A stretch of 64,000 bases of DNA from Atherinomorus stipes (taxonomy: Eukaryota; Chordata; Actinopteri; Atheriniformes; Atherinidae). Position numbers and translations under genes: made by a program. The stretch spans positions 186,001-250,000 of the forward strand of contig JALJCO010012648.1 in assembly GCA_023101725.1 (NCBI GenBank). The letters run 5' to 3'. Below, one piece after another: positions 1 to 11,725 of this stretch. The notes beneath the pieces were generated by a model. That model ran no database searches. It saw only the letters and a program-made list of their open reading frames with translations, and was not told the DNA's origin. Positions within the stretch are counted from its first letter, which is position 1; each line of letters begins with the position of its first letter.

Positions 1-203
1 TGGATGGATGATGATGGATGAATGGACATGTTGAGATGGATGGATGGATGTTCGGATGGATGTATGGATGAATGGATGGATGTTCGGGTGGATGGATGGA
101 GGAATGGATGGATGGATGATGATGGATAAATGGATAGATGTTCAGATGGATTGATGGACAGAGACAGATGGATAAACAAGTTGATGAATGATGGATAGAT
201 GGA

Positions 204-241
<38 letters not shown>

Positions 242-597
242 TGAATGGACAAATGTTCAGATGGATGATGGATGAATGGATGGATGTTTGGGTGGATGGA
301 TGGATGGATGGATGGATGGATGGATGGATGGATGGATGGATGGATGGATGGATGGATGGATGGATGGATGGATGGATGGAGGAACAGATGGATGGATAGA
401 TGGATGGATTATAGATGATGGATATAGTTTGACGTATGGATGAATGGATGGATGATGGATAAATGGATGGATGTTCGGGGGGGATGGATGGAGGAATGGA
501 TGGATTGATGATGATGGATGAATGGACGGATGTTTGGGTGGATGGATGGATAGATGGAGGAACAGATGGATGGATAGATGGATGATGATGGATTATT
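1..597. repeat. TGGA tetranucleotide microsatellite with GAT-repeat patch
   Basis: Near-continuous TGGA/ATGG units, with longer imperfect periods carrying ATGATGG and TTCGG interruptions. There is a pure GAT run around 205-240 and a pure GGAT run around 290-380. The array continues past the left edge of the window. Nothing coding is visible. Confidence 0.97.
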
Positions 598-1773
598 TCC
601 ATCATTTCAGTCTTCAGTAGAACCTGCATCAGTAGCGGAGCTGTCTCTCTGACCATGCACGTCCTGCACTGCACGCATGGCACCAAGTCTTGTGGTTGAC
701 GCTTTAGGAACCATTTAGGTGACTGAAACTACGTAATAGTTTGAACAGTGGCCCTGATCATTACGTATTTGCAAAGTTTGAGTTGCTCAACAACATTTGA
801 CATCATCAGTCAGTTTTTTCAGCGTTTTGTCAGCTTTTCTACGTCATACTACTGATGATGTCTTTGGCATGACCATGGAGTGTCACTAGGTTCATCACTT
901 AAATAATCCCTTTAACACAACAGACAGTCCCTGCGTCCTCACTAGTTCTTTAAGATATTTAATGTTGCTAGATGTGACAGGATCATTCAGCAAACAAGGT
1001 CACAACTCTCTTTCCACTGGATAATAAATCCTTCAGCAGCAACTGAGGATTATTTATATTTCATTTCAATCTGGATATTGCATGCAATATTGCACACACA
1101 GCCACATGTTTTACACTCACACATAAGCTGTTGTGCTGCATATTTTCACGCATTTTCACTGTTCGGAGTTCCAATCACAGCCTATACCTGCCTGCCTGAC
1201 CCAGTTTGGGGATGAAATGTCAGGCAGTGTGACAGGAGCGGGTGAATATTATGCTTGTGGAGCAAATGTGGCAACCAAGGCCTGCGGGAGAGAAAGACAG
1301 AGAGCCAGGCAGAGAAATATTAAGGGGAAAATAAAATGATTGTGACAGCAGAAAATGGCAGCGAGCTTCAACATGGTGCTTATGGATTTATTTGCCTTGT
1401 TTGGTGGGAGAGGAAATAGAGAGATTGTGTATTACCTCAAATCTCGGAATGACATTTTGTCACCTCTTAGTCATCACTCTGTCTCGTCAGGTCTGGCTCG
1501 CACGAGACCAACGTTGTGTAATATTGTAACACTCGCTGCTCTGTGTGATACCTGCCATGGGAAACTGCTGACTAGGCATTTTTGCCATGTAATTTCCTGC
1601 AGTTTCTAAAAGCACCTCCTCAAAAGCTCCCAACAGCTTGTGTTGAAGCAAATTTCCCATTTATTTCTATAAATATTTATTTTTCTTTATCATCTTCCAA
1701 GGTTTAACCAATCCATCCCAGATGTCCTCCATGCAGTTAAACAGACAGAAAACGATTTTAAATGATTCTTAAA
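598..1773. other. unique stretch between two microsatellites, no gene seen
   Basis: Open frames of 68 and 84 codons occur (1133-1339, 1355-1609). They lack recognisable domains and are about the length expected by chance. No transposon termini were recognised. Confidence 0.5.
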
Positions 1774-2282
1774 AGATGGATGGATGGATGGATGGAAGAA
1801 CGGACGGATGGACAGATGGATGGATGAATGGATGGATGGAATATAGATAGTTGGATGAATAAATGAATGAAAGAATGAAGGATTAATGGATGGATGGATG
1901 GATGGATGGATGGATGGACGGACAGACGGATGAATGAGAGATGCTGAATGATAGACAGTTGGATGGATGGATAATGGATGGATGATAGCTGGATGAATAG
2001 ATATTTGGATGAATGAATGAATGAATGAATGAATGAATGAATGAATGAATGAATGAATGGGTGGATGATGGATGGATGGATGGACAGATGGATGGATGGA
2101 TGAATAGATGGATGGATACAGTAGATGATGAGAGATAGTTGGATGATTGATGGATGGAATGTTGGATGAATAATTATGAATGAATGAATCTGTGTATCAA
2201 TGAATTTAGGATGGATGGATGAGAGATAGCTGGATGAACAAATAGTTGGATGGATGGATAGATGGATGGATGGATGGATGTC
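1774..2282. repeat. second TGGA/GAAT microsatellite array
   Basis: TGGA units mix with a long GAAT run at about 2010-2060 and GATAGTTGGATG variants. Its composition matches the array at 1-597, so both probably descend from one larger array split by unique DNA, or expanded independently from the same seed. Confidence 0.95.
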
Positions 2283-3705
2283 TTACTGCTTCATGTTATT
2301 GAATAAGTGAAAGATCTCCATGGCAACTCTTGTGCTCTCCTTTGTAGTACTGTACTTACACTGTGTTGTAAAATCAGAAAACTAGAAACTAAATGTTTCG
2401 GTCAGATATTCCTCCCATTCAGATTCTATTTCCCCCTTAAAGAAATCTGAGGACATCTGATCTCTAATAGGAAATTTTCACCCAGCTGTTTATCTTTCAA
2501 AAAGCAAGTGATTCCATTTCCTTTCACAGATGTTTATTCTTCTGAGAGAGGAGAGGAAAACCTGGACCGACCTGTGCAGGAACCAGCCCGATCCACGGAG
2601 TTCTGTGAGCCTGAAAGGGCAACACACTCGTAAAAAGATGGATCATAGCCAGCAGCAGGGAACTTACACAGCATTAGATGATTTTAATGCTGTGGTTGAT
2701 TGGCGTGTATGCATCCTGTTTCCCCTTTGAACATTCCTATTTCTAAATCTCATAATTAATATTTCTTTGTTTGGTTTGCAGAGACATGAGGGGAACTAGA
2801 TAAAAACAAAGTCCTATTAAATTCAGCATAATTTGCTGTCAGTCACAGGAATGGATTTAGATTTTGCATCTTGAGCGCTCCTTTAATAATCTAAAATGCC
2901 TACAAAGATGCATGTTTGTCTGTCACCTCCAGCTCTCCTTCAGCGTGCATGCACACAGCGTCTGCAGCAGGGCCTGTCTGATAATAGAATTAGATGCTGA
3001 GCTCTTTTCCCTTCAATTATCTGGTTGCTCTTCCATGTTAAGACTCCTGCTGCTACTCAGTCATCCTTTCTTCCCTACATCCTTGAGGGGGATAAGTTGA
3101 AATGCTGTATCGATTTCTACCTCTTCTCACATTGTTGCATTCAGTGCTTGGCTGGTTTTAGTTGTGTTACTTTAATTCTTTTTCACTCTCGCTCTCTCTC
3201 AAAGGCAAAGTCGTGCTGCACCTTATCAGATAAGAAGCAGAGACCTATGCCTAGAAAGTAACTGCAACAGCAGTTAAAAAAACAACTGGAGCTGGAAAGC
3301 GGAGATGAACGCCAGCCTGTGAAATATTTTTTAAAATCAGACTTCAAAGACTTTTGTAAATGTATCTTCTAAAGCCAAAAGGATTTTCTTTTATTTCTCA
3401 TACTTTCTCTGCACGCTTTGTTCCCTCACATTTCACACTCTTTGTCTCGATTTTCCAGGACAGGAGTGTGTGCAGAGATTTCAGTGTCAGAGTTAGAAAT
3501 GATGGAATTTCCAGCAAGAAGAAATCAGTGGTTTCCAGTTGAAGAGCTGCTGCTATTTGATTAACCTGACATGGTGATAATGATAAATATGAAGACGATT
3601 GCTGACTGATCCTTTGCTTATTTAGATGAAGTTCGATATTGTTTTTTTTTTTGTTGTTGTTGTTGTTTTTTTACCGATATCCAATATGCAGATTTTGTCC
3701 AACTC
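2283..3705. other. non-coding stretch, no gene seen
   Basis: Mixed-composition DNA. Short open frames at 2530-2730, 2864-3100, 3025-3261 and 3360-3542 show no family signature. A T-rich run followed by GTT repeats lies at about 3641-3672. The bases flanking the next element (GATATCCAATAT and GATATCCAATTTCAG) look like hAT-type terminal debris. Confidence 0.45.
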
Positions 3706-4310
3706 TTCAAGGCCTCCTTCCACTGAAAACCCGTTTAACTTGCTCCTTCTGAAATACGGATGGTTTCCCCTTGTTTACTTACACATGCTGACTTGCTAGC
3801 GTTGCGTTCCCCCCAGTCGGCTGTGCTTTCTCATCAGAGAAACAATACGAAGAAAAGAGCGAATCGGGAACAGCCTCGCACTTCTACGTCACATTGCAAA
3901 TAGCGTATCCCACGTGGGGTTTCTATCTGTCCATTGGAAGGCAGGTAACCCTCCACTACACACTAGAAGTAAAGACGGCACGACTGTAGCTTCGGAGTTG
4001 AGAAGCTAATTAGCTAACTGTTTGTTAGCATGATGGAACAAACTTGTTTGTCGGCTCTATTTCCTGTCTGTAACGAAATAAGAGCGGAGCTTCCTTCATA
4101 CACTGACGGGAGCCAGCCAATCAGACGGAAATTCATGAGAAGGACCCGGAAAAGCTGCCGTTGGACCACAAGCCTCTCTTCTAGTATACAAATACAGCTG
4201 GACACAAAGATACCAGAAGGTTTTTTTAAACAGAAACAATGCAGAATGCATTCAATAATAATGGAGAACACAGAAATATTAATGAAATGACCATGGAAGT
4301 ACAACTTTAA
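3706..4310 (+). mobile_element. TTAA-target non-autonomous element, family B, copy 1
   Basis: First of three copies (others at 17292-17865 and, inverted, 43732-44343). The left end reads TTCAAGGCCTCCTTCC, a one-base variant of TTAAAGGCCTCCTTCC; the right end is GGAAGTACAACTTTAA. The ends form a short imperfect inverted repeat, TTAAAG followed by CTTCC. Internal sequence is colinear in all copies. Overlapping ORFs on both strands (4014-4340, 4030-4290) recur only because the repeat recurs; no protein family was recognised. Confidence 0.85.
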
Positions 4311-4428
4311 TTTCTGATATCCAATTTCAGTCGATACCAATCTCTGCTGACAGCTGTGAGGTTGTTTCTCTCATATTCTGAGAGATACAACTATATTCTG
4401 CTCCAAGAGCAAAGATCCCAAAATATCC

Positions 4429-4672
4429 TTAAAGGGATACAACGCCCACAGAATGATGTGCCTTCATCGACTACTCACCCTTGTGCTGAGCAAGGCTCTG
4501 GAGCACTTTTTTAACATTTCAAATGCAGCCAGAGATACGGGGCGGGGAGTTCGTCATCCCCCGACTTTCATATAATGGGGGTAAGTCCACGGAAACTTGG
4601 CAATATTCCTCAGTACTGCTCGTCCAAGTGTCCTGAGTGGGCCATGTCCATAATTTACTCGACAAAGCATAG
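4429..4672 (+). mobile_element. TTAA-target element, family D, left-end fragment
   Basis: Begins TTAAAGGGATACAACGCCC and follows the left arm of the full element at 34839-35698 (CAGAATGATGTGCCTTCAT, then ACTCACCC...GCTGAGCAAG). It stops after the segment matching CATAATTTACTCGA, so it is a one-arm remnant. Confidence 0.75.
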
Positions 4673-4935
4673 TGATAACCTCTGCCAAGGAGGTAGCGTT
4701 GGTTTGTCCGTCTGTCTGTCAGCAACTTTACAGAAAAAGTTCTGGGCGGATTGACCTGAAATTTTCACCCGCCGTGTGTCTCAGTCCAAGGATGAACCCA
4801 TGAAATTGTGGTGGTGATCCGGATTACCTTCTGGATCCAGGAATGTTTTGAAGGATTCTTTATCATTGTGAGATCGGCCGTGTTGGAAAGGCTGTTGATG
4901 AGGCGTGAGTGCCCCCTTGTGGCAGATGTATGCAG
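4673..4935 (+). repeat. interspersed repeat fragment beginning near CCTCTGCCAAGGAGGT
   Basis: The motif CTGCCAAGGAGGT, then a TTTGTCCGTCTGTCTGTCAG stretch and AAGTTCTGGGCGGATT, resembles a dispersed repeat common in fish and invertebrates. The segment near 62100 (GCAGACCTCCGCCAA) may be related. The exact family was not determined. Confidence 0.4.
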
Positions 4936-7900
4936 CTGCTCCTGAGCACATGATGTCAGCATGCAGAAATGAAACTTCTGAGCAGCAGTGAGCACAAGGA
5001 AAGAAGACTGTTGGACAGACTTCTAGCAGATGAATATGATGGAACTGGCAGTAAGTAGTTGTATTTCTGCCTGAACAGGATGTTTATTTAGCCTTTAATG
5101 TTATTTAGCTGATTTGCTTATTCAGAAGTGTTCCTCCATTCACCATGTGCCTTTTTATGCTATTAAGCTAGCTGACCTGTTACATGCCAGTTACTGTAAC
5201 TGTTCTTCACAGACGCACACAGTTCACCATATTCACCTGCTAGAAGTCTGTCCAACAGTCTTCACTAAAATTAAATTAAATTCCAGAACCAATTAAAACG
5301 TAGAAAAAAATGCTAAAAATGATGCAATATTTTCATGTAATATTTTGAATAAAAACATAGTGCCAACAGAGTTAAAGCACTGTGGGCCCATGAGCAAAGC
5401 CCTGGACCTATCAGAGAGCTCCCAGCTCTCCCGATCATTCTCATAAAAAGGTTTTTTTCTGACCGGAATATCCTGAAGGTGTGTGAGACCACAGAAAAAG
5501 CCCAGATCTCTGCTACAACATGCTAGCATTTCTATCCATGCTAATCAGCTGCTGGGAGCTGGACAGTGAACCAACAACCAGCTGGAGGAGGAGAAGCAGT
5601 ACCGCAGGGTTCAGGCGGGTTGTGGCTGCCATTCAGTTTGAAAGAGTTTTGGGTGAGAGAGGCCTGTCTTTCTGTGGTGTTGATGATGATAAATTACTTG
5701 GATCACCACATAATGGAAATGGAAAATATGGACAGAAAGGCAGGAGCAGCACCTCCTATCAGTCATTCACCGTATGTGAGGACTTGATTCACCAAATGAG
5801 CAAAGTGAAAGCTACAATAGTTATAGAGAGAAGAAGAGATCACAAGACAAGAAGTCGAGGGGCAGATGGGAGCAAATAGAGATGGACAAAGAAGCAGAAA
5901 ATGAAGAATAGAGGAGAGAGAAAGACCAAAAAAGGCCTGGAGGGAGGAGAGAAGGAGTAGAGAAGATGGAGAGACAGATGCAGCCCTGGAAAGTGACAGG
6001 AGAGGACAGGTTAGAGACAGGAAAGGAGGATAGAAACAGAAGGAGACAGGAGAAGAGGATAGAGACAGAAGAGGAGGACAGAACTTAAATAATCCTAGTC
6101 CCAAAATCAACTTCTCTCAATGAGAAAATGCCAAATTCAGATTTTTATTGTGGCGGATTGATAACTGCATGTCTCTGAAGACAGTTGCGTCCGCGCTCTC
6201 ACCACCAAGGACGTCTCCTCCATCACCACACGCCTCCACTGCCAAACAAAGAGATGATGAGGAGGCTGTGTCCCCACCCTGCACCCCAAATAGGAGGACT
6301 GCCAACATTGCACGGAGATTTTTCGTCCCCCCCCAGGGCCACAAAATATGTCAACATCCTCAGTTGGTCCCCTGGGGGAGTTCATCAACTGACCGCGGGC
6401 CGCCTGCCACCATCGGTGTGGGAAGGCCTCAGGGTGCTTGTCCAGTGTGCAGGAAGCCCCCCCTGCGGGTGGTGGCTGGTCATATGAAGACAGCTTACGG
6501 GCTTTTATTTTATACTCAGCCTTCTAAACTCTCCAAAAGCTCCCCATCAAGACTCTCCAAGCCTGAAACTGTCGTGAAAGCCTGCAAATTCTCCAGTTAG
6601 GGACGCTGCATCACTCCCCTAATCTCTGTTAGTTTGGGTTACATGACCTTGAAGATGACATGCTCCAGATCCCAGACCTCCAGAGCCAGATCCTGATGTA
6701 ATCCCCACAGGTAGGTTGGAGCTGACCAGGAAGAGACTGAACCTTTGCTTTGAGTGTACACATGAATATTAACGAGTAGAGAATCCCAGTTCTGAACACA
6801 CAGCCACAGCAGGCAGACTGTCGATCATATGTGGCAGTGCTGTTCACCAGTGCTGGCTGCCGGCCATATAGCCAACTACCCCACAAAGTCCAGCCGGCTA
6901 CTTGTTTATAATCAGAATTGGAGCCGTTGGGCTCTAGTCGGGATTCTGAGCAATGACGCATGACGTCTACGCACTCTGTGGCGCATGCAGCCAAAATGCA
7001 GCTACCACGTTCAGCTTTCCCCACCGTAGTTTCCCTTATAGCTACTTCGGTGCTATAAGGGAATGATAAGGGCAATGACACAGCTCTTTTCTCCACCAGA
7101 ATGTGGAGGAGTATCTGTGGTGAAATTATCTCCGACTCATTGGTTTCACTTTCAAACTCCGCTGTTCAGTCGCAGTGTAAACTAATATCAATCCATCCAC
7201 CCGCCTTGAAACCAGTGGCATCGTGGGGCTCTTGCCCCATGCCTTGTAGGCCTGTATTTATTCATATATTTATGCATAAGCTAACGAACCGCCCTCTTTT
7301 CACTGGACATATTCTCCCTTTGAGAGGTAGAAAATCATCTGGGAATGATCCGAAGCACAGAGAAGCCAGAGTTTACCTGCTAATCATGTCACCTGTTAGC
7401 GGCTGCACGGGACAATGAGACAAAAGGAGCGCACTATAACCCATGTTAGTGCGAAATATAGTTTGTGCCAAACTTTCGGATCAGAGGGTTTTACCAGGAA
7501 GTTGCGAAGCTATTCAGACTTTCCTGGAGAGATCACATCTCCATCACTTTCTCCATCACTTTTGCAAAAACACCGTCAGACGAGGTGAAGTCGAGGTTCA
7601 TGTTCTGACTGATGCTTTGATGGTTTGGGGAAGAAGAAAGTGCAGAAACATAAATGTAAATGAAAATAAATCCCATTTTAATCCTGGAGGAGAGGCATGG
7701 GAAGCTCAGAGCATGATGGAAAGAAAGAGCATAGGTTTTGCATAAACAGGCTTCTTTTTTTTTCCTTTTTGTCTGCTGTTATACGTTTATTACATTATTA
7801 CATTCTGAAGAGAAAAAACACCAATAGCAAAGACTCTTGGTCGAAATGGATCTTCTCCACCCCACAAAAAGTGGATAGTCTTATGTAGACAACATGTCCT

Positions 7901-7997
7901 CAAAATTATTCATGCCCTCCAATTAAAGAAGGAAAAAAATGAGCTGTCACTGCAATAAGTTTAAATGGACAAAAGTAATCACAAAAAAAAAAATTCA
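4936..7997. other. 3-kb stretch without a recognisable gene
   Basis: The longest open frames are 119 codons (5520-5879, +), 150 codons (6148-6600, +) and 155 codons (6629-7096, -). None shows a domain, signal peptide or repeat I recognise, and several overlap on opposite strands. A purine-rich GAGAGA/GGAGGA tract spans about 5870-6080. The motif CAACTTCTCTCAATGAGA..ATGCCAAATT at 6106-6135 recurs diverged at about 36280-36305, so part of this is old repeat. Confidence 0.4.
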
Positions 7998-8193
7998 GTA
8001 ACATTATACAATAAGGGTCCCTTAAAGTGCTGGTGACACGATTATCATTTCATGTAATGCTACTATACAATATTACAGCAACACTAAATGAGTGGCTCAG
8101 TGGAATTGTAAGTCAAACAGACTTGTTTTCACAGAAATATCTTAAGTTTTCTGAGTTTGAAAGGAGCTCTGCAACAGCGACTAAGAAAAACAC

Positions 8194-8215
8194 GCCGCCA
8201 TATTGCGACGTCAGC
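8194..8215 (-). promoter_or_regulatory. YY1-like and CRE-like motifs upstream of the transposon-borne exon
   Basis: GCCGCCATATTG is the complement of a YY1-type core (ATGGCGGC) and is followed at once by GCGACGTCAGC, a CRE-like palindrome half. The same arrangement is kept in the copy at 44511-44527. It lies 50-75 bp before the start codon of the exon, so a promoter role is plausible but inferred. Confidence 0.4.
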
Positions 8216-8266
8216 GAAAGATCTCGGTCGGCTTTTTTTTTTAATTTACTGCTAACAACAAGCAAC

Positions 8267-8511
8267 ATGGAAGCGGTGGACGGTAACGATGATGGTCCCT
8301 GCCTGGAATTGATTTGTTTGGCGGAATCATCAGAGAGTTCAGAAGAGTTAGGTGATGTTGAGGAATATAGAGGCATCACACCTTATAGATTTGAGCCTTA
8401 CCAAACGGACTTCATGCCGAGTGAGCAAGACTCTGAAAGCGGGAGTGCCGGAGAAGATGACATGGTCATTGCAGCAGTGGAGGGAAACACACGGCAGGGG
8501 AACACCGATTG
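8267..8511 (+). CDS. first exon of a P2X7-ballast-type protein carried in a transposon (partial)
   Basis: The start ATG at 8267 has A at -3 and G at +4. The exon encodes about 81 residues: an acidic, serine-rich N-terminus (ESSESSEELG), then ITPYRFEPY, an acidic spacer, and the end GNTDW. In fish, proteins with the cysteine-rich C-terminal ballast domain of P2X purinoceptor 7 often read P-Y-x-F-E-P followed by G-N-T-x-W-C-x-C-G (recalled family pattern). Here the frame runs into a consensus splice donor, GATTG/GTATGT, exactly where the cysteine part should follow. No second exon is seen before the element ends at 9536. The whole exon lies in the family C transposon and is degraded in its copies at about 33.5 and 44.6 kb. 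It may be a captured exon or part of the transposon's own gene. No channel or membrane segment is present. Confidence 0.5.
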
Positions 8512-10080
8512 GTATGTCTTTGTTATACATTACGATTAGCATTTTTTGTTGTTAGTGATTTGTTTATATAGTAATTTGTGAATAAATGTAACTATTTAAA
8601 AAACTGATTTTTAACCTCTCCACACCCACCTGGACACCAGCACCCATTTAGCTGTGTTTTCAATTAACAACAGCAAGCCACTATATGGACATATACATGG
8701 TTATAAAGCTTAGATAAATAAATACATAAAAAGAAGCAACTGCATCCCCCTACCATTGAAGTGGATCCAGAAGCCATTTTATAAGTCCAATCTTCAATTG
8801 TTTACATTGTTCACAGTCCTTCTGTTCGTAAGTTCGTAAGGGTTCACCAATTTAAAGTAATCAAAAATGTTTTTGATGAAAACGATTCCGTAGTGTGAAA
8901 ATAGCCGACACACAGAGAAAAAAAAAAAATCATTTTTCACCGTCCAAAAAGTCCGCTCGTCACAGCTACACGGTTTGTTTAGTAACATTTTGCTACGACC
9001 CCTAACGTAGCTGTTGGGGTGTGCTTGTTTTCCTCACTCTCCTTCCTGCAAAACAAGTGTCCACATCCGTTTTAGTCTAAATTCAACCCTCAGACACTCC
9101 TTGTCTTAAAACAAGCGCTCTCAGTTTGGAATCCCATTCGACAGCACACAGCGCTGACAGCACAGCTAAAAGTCCCGTAGCTGGAAACTTGAATAAACTT
9201 ACGCCATTCTTATGAGTGTTTGGACAAAAACCTGCAACACAACACGACGGCATATCTGTAACCTTTAGCCAGTAAAGCTAAAACAAAAGGAGAAACTGTT
9301 AGCAAAACCGCTAGCTCTCCAGTCAACAAGCCGGGTGGGCAGTCTTTTGCTGATGTCACATCCGGTTTTGTACTCCTGTGGTGAACAGCGCCACAGTCTG
9401 GTCAGAAAAGCAGCGACGTTTTCTAATAACTCATTTATGCAGCTGCGGTTGTTTATGTTACATAGATCATCATGAAGGACGTTTTGGTCTATAAAACATG
9501 GCAAAAAATGTTAAAATCGTGTCACCAGCACTTTAATGTTAGTTAGTGCATTATTAAGCATTAATTAACTGCTTAATAATACATTAAGAACTTTTAATAA
9601 CTATAATTATAACTATTACTTTGCATTACTTTGCATATTGGTTAATGCATTTATTAGCAGTTAATTAATGCTTACTTCCCAACCTTACTTAATGCATTAT
9701 TAAGCCTTGATAAAAGTTGAATTAGTTGGTATTAGTGAGCCCTTAATGATGTCTCTAGTAATGGTTTACTAGTGGTGTTTATTTGGAGTGAGTGAGCATT
9801 AAGTAACAGCTGACTAATGCATCTACAAAGCCTTCGCTCTACATCGTACATTATCTGGATGGGCATCAATAAGCAATTTATTAATATCTTAGGTAATCAT
9901 TTACTAATGCTGTGCTGTGTTTATCATCAGGTACCCCTTACCTGAAGCAAAGTAAGGTATTAATTCACATTAGTAGCCTGACCTAATAGCCCTTAATAAT
10001 GTAAGTGTCTGATAAGCATTACTTAACCATAGTTAACCATGACTGAATGTTATTTGGACACTTATTGTAAAGTGTAAACA

Positions 10081-10170
10081 TTTATCCTTTTTGTTACACT
10101 TTATAAATGCATAGCATAAATGTAAAGCCTAATAAGCATTACTTAACCATAGTTAGGGGTGTTTTCTGGA
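10081..10170 (+). repeat. partial second copy of the TTACACTTTACAATAAG-type element
   Basis: TGTTACACTTTATAAATGC and then CCTAATAAGCATTACTTAACCA repeat motifs found at 10005-10035 in the preceding element. It looks like a truncated neighbour copy. Confidence 0.4.
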
Positions 10171-10462
10171 CCTGGGAACATTGGGGGTTGAACACATCCC
10201 CAATTCTTTGTAAATGAATCTGGGGGAACCTACACAGTAAAAATGACCATCTTTCTTGAGCATTGTGGCACCTTGTTTAAACCCAAATACATTTTGAAGT
10301 ACATCTAACAGGATTTATTTCCAAGCTTAAACTTGACATTGACTAATAACATTAGTCATTAAGTAATGTTTATTTTAATCACAATTATTATTAAGTTGAC
10401 TTAATAAGTAACAATTATTATTTTCAACAAGAACAAAACACAAAAAAAGTCTCCATGTAAAC

Positions 10463-10677
10463 TAGTGTTTCTCGACGCTGGTCCTCAGGGACCCCCCGCC
10501 CTGCTGGTTTTCCGGATATTCCTACTTTAACACACCTGACTCAGATGAATGGCTCGTTAGCAGCTTGCAAAGAAGTTGATGAGCAGTTGAGTTGATGTGA
10601 ATCAGGTGTGGTGGAGTTGGAAACCTGGAATACATGCAGGACAGGGGTCCCCTGAGGACCAGGGTGGAGAAGCCCTG
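10463..10677 (+). mobile_element. short hAT-type fold-back MITE with target duplication
   Basis: Inverted termini TAGTGTTTCTCGACGCTGGT and the complement of CCAGGGTGGAGAAGCCCTG extend into CCTCAGGGACCCC/GGGGTCCCCTGAGG. The flanks are ATGTAAAC (10455-10462) and TTGTAAAC (10678-10685), an 8-bp duplication with one change, as hAT transposases make. Confidence 0.8.
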
Positions 10678-10689
10678 TTGTAAACGTTC

Positions 10690-10875
10690 CAGTGTTTTCC
10701 AACTCCGGTCTTCAGGACCCACTTCCCTGCATGTCTTGGAGACAACAAATTTTTCACACCTGAATCAAATGATTGTCTCATTAAAAGGCCTGTAAGGAAC
10801 TTGATAAGGAAGCTCATGAATCTGAATCAGGTGTGTTGGAGTAAGAACACGATGACAAGCAGGGGAGGTGTTTTG
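10690..10875 (+). mobile_element. second, more diverged member of the same MITE group
   Basis: Starts CAGTGTTTTCCAACTCCGGT and shares the internal GAATCAGGTGTGTTGGAGT motif with the element just to its left. The right end near GGGGAGGTGTTTTGG is approximate and no clean target duplication was seen. Confidence 0.5.
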
Positions 10876-11149
10876 GATTACTTACCTGATTAGAATGTGA
10901 CACTCTGAGCTACAATACTGGAGCTTTTCACACTATTATAATGTTTTGAGTTTTAGAATTTCAGGTTTTCTTAAGCTGCAAGTCCTAATCAGCAACATCC
11001 AAACAAATAAAAGCTTGAAATATATTGATTTGCATATTATTTGTCAATAAAATATGTTAATTGCACTTTTTAAGTTGAATTATAGAAATACATGAACTTT
11101 TTCACAATATTCTCATTTTTTTGGGTAGTACCTGTAATTCATTCCGATC

Positions 11150-11480
11150 TGGCGTTTACATGCGTCAATATTCAGAATAATTCTGACATGCGCAGAATGA
11201 TGTTACATCACGTTATTTATTAAAGACTTTATTGATATATATTATGTAAGACTTTATTAAGGACTTTAATCCAGCAGCAGCTGATCCTCATGCGCTCCAC
11301 TAGAAACAACCAAGAGGAAAAGCTGTAGACAGAGTTTGAGTTAAAAACAAACTTTCTGTCGCTGTCCAGGGAATTACGTTGTTCACAGACATCTGTCAAC
11401 GTGAGGAAACGTCACTTTTTGCATGCTGACGTCTTGTTGAACCATGCGCTGTAAGAGCGCAACCTCACAACTTTCCGATT
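11150..11480. repeat. older repeat with GGCGTTTACATGCGTC start, boundaries uncertain
   Basis: The opening resembles the terminus of the next element, so this may be an eroded relative or the left part of a larger copy. No gene. Confidence 0.35.
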
Positions 11481-11663
11481 CTGCGTTTACATGATGCCCC
11501 GTTCGGTTTGGGGAAAGGAATATTCTACCCCCGTGAAACCGAACGAAAATTCATTCGGTTCGGCACTTTTCATTCGGAAAGAGACGTTTACATGGATCAT
11601 TTTCATTCCGAAAGAGCTTTTAAACCGAAAGCAATCGGTCTATTTGGGTCCATGTAAACGCAG
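11481..11663 (+). mobile_element. 183-bp MITE with perfect 13-bp inverted ends
   Basis: Ends CTGCGTTTACATG and CATGTAAACGCAG are exact complements. The interior is rich in ATTCGGTTCGG and CATTCCGAAAGAG motifs, themselves partly palindromic. Superfamily not determined. Confidence 0.75.
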
Positions 11664-11725
11664 CCATTGTTCGAGCAGGATTTTACTTCTGTGGCAGTCT
11701 GGTACTGGAAATATTTGTTGATTTG

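Larger units (their letters stand above)
8022..9536 (+). mobile_element. TTAA-target inverted-repeat element, family C, full length
   Basis: The ends are TTAAAGTGCTGGTGACACGA and its complement (GTGTCACCAGCACTTTAA), an almost perfect terminal inverted repeat of about 20 bp sharing TTAA. Total length is 1515 bp. Other copies: 14063-14345 (end only, inverted), 33280 to about 33905, and 44340-47922. The left half carries a promoter-like GC patch and a coding exon (8267-8511); the rest is non-coding. No transposase is present, so mobility would need one supplied in trans. TTAA targets fit piggyBac or Kolobok-like transposases (family knowledge); the choice is open. Confidence 0.85.
7998..10080 (+). 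mobile_element. inverted-repeat element (TTACACTTTACAATAAG type), split by a later insertion
   Basis: The left terminus GTAACATTATACAATAAGG (about 7998) pairs with CTTATTGTAAAGTGTAA near 10061-10077. The interior on the right side (9537-10060) is a succession of degenerate TTAATGCATTATTAAGC motifs. The family C element at 8022-9536 sits inside. Removing it with one TTAA rejoins GGGTCCC-TTAA-TGTTAG, which is continuous with this element. Superfamily not determined. Confidence 0.65.

Noticed and set aside
4014..4340. 108-codon frame similar to ones at 17650-17859 and 43738-43992
   Set aside because: Shared because all three are copies of element B; frames differ in length and are interrupted.
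6148..6600. 150-codon plus-strand open frame
   Set aside because: Proline/serine-rich low-information translation, with an overlapping frame in another register; nothing supports translation.
6629..7096. 155-codon minus-strand open frame
   Set aside because: No domain, biased start or family resemblance, and frames on both strands overlap the region; treated as chance.
8267..8511. A true P2X receptor gene
   Set aside because: No channel domain or membrane segments; only an N-terminal ballast-type exon within transposon ends.
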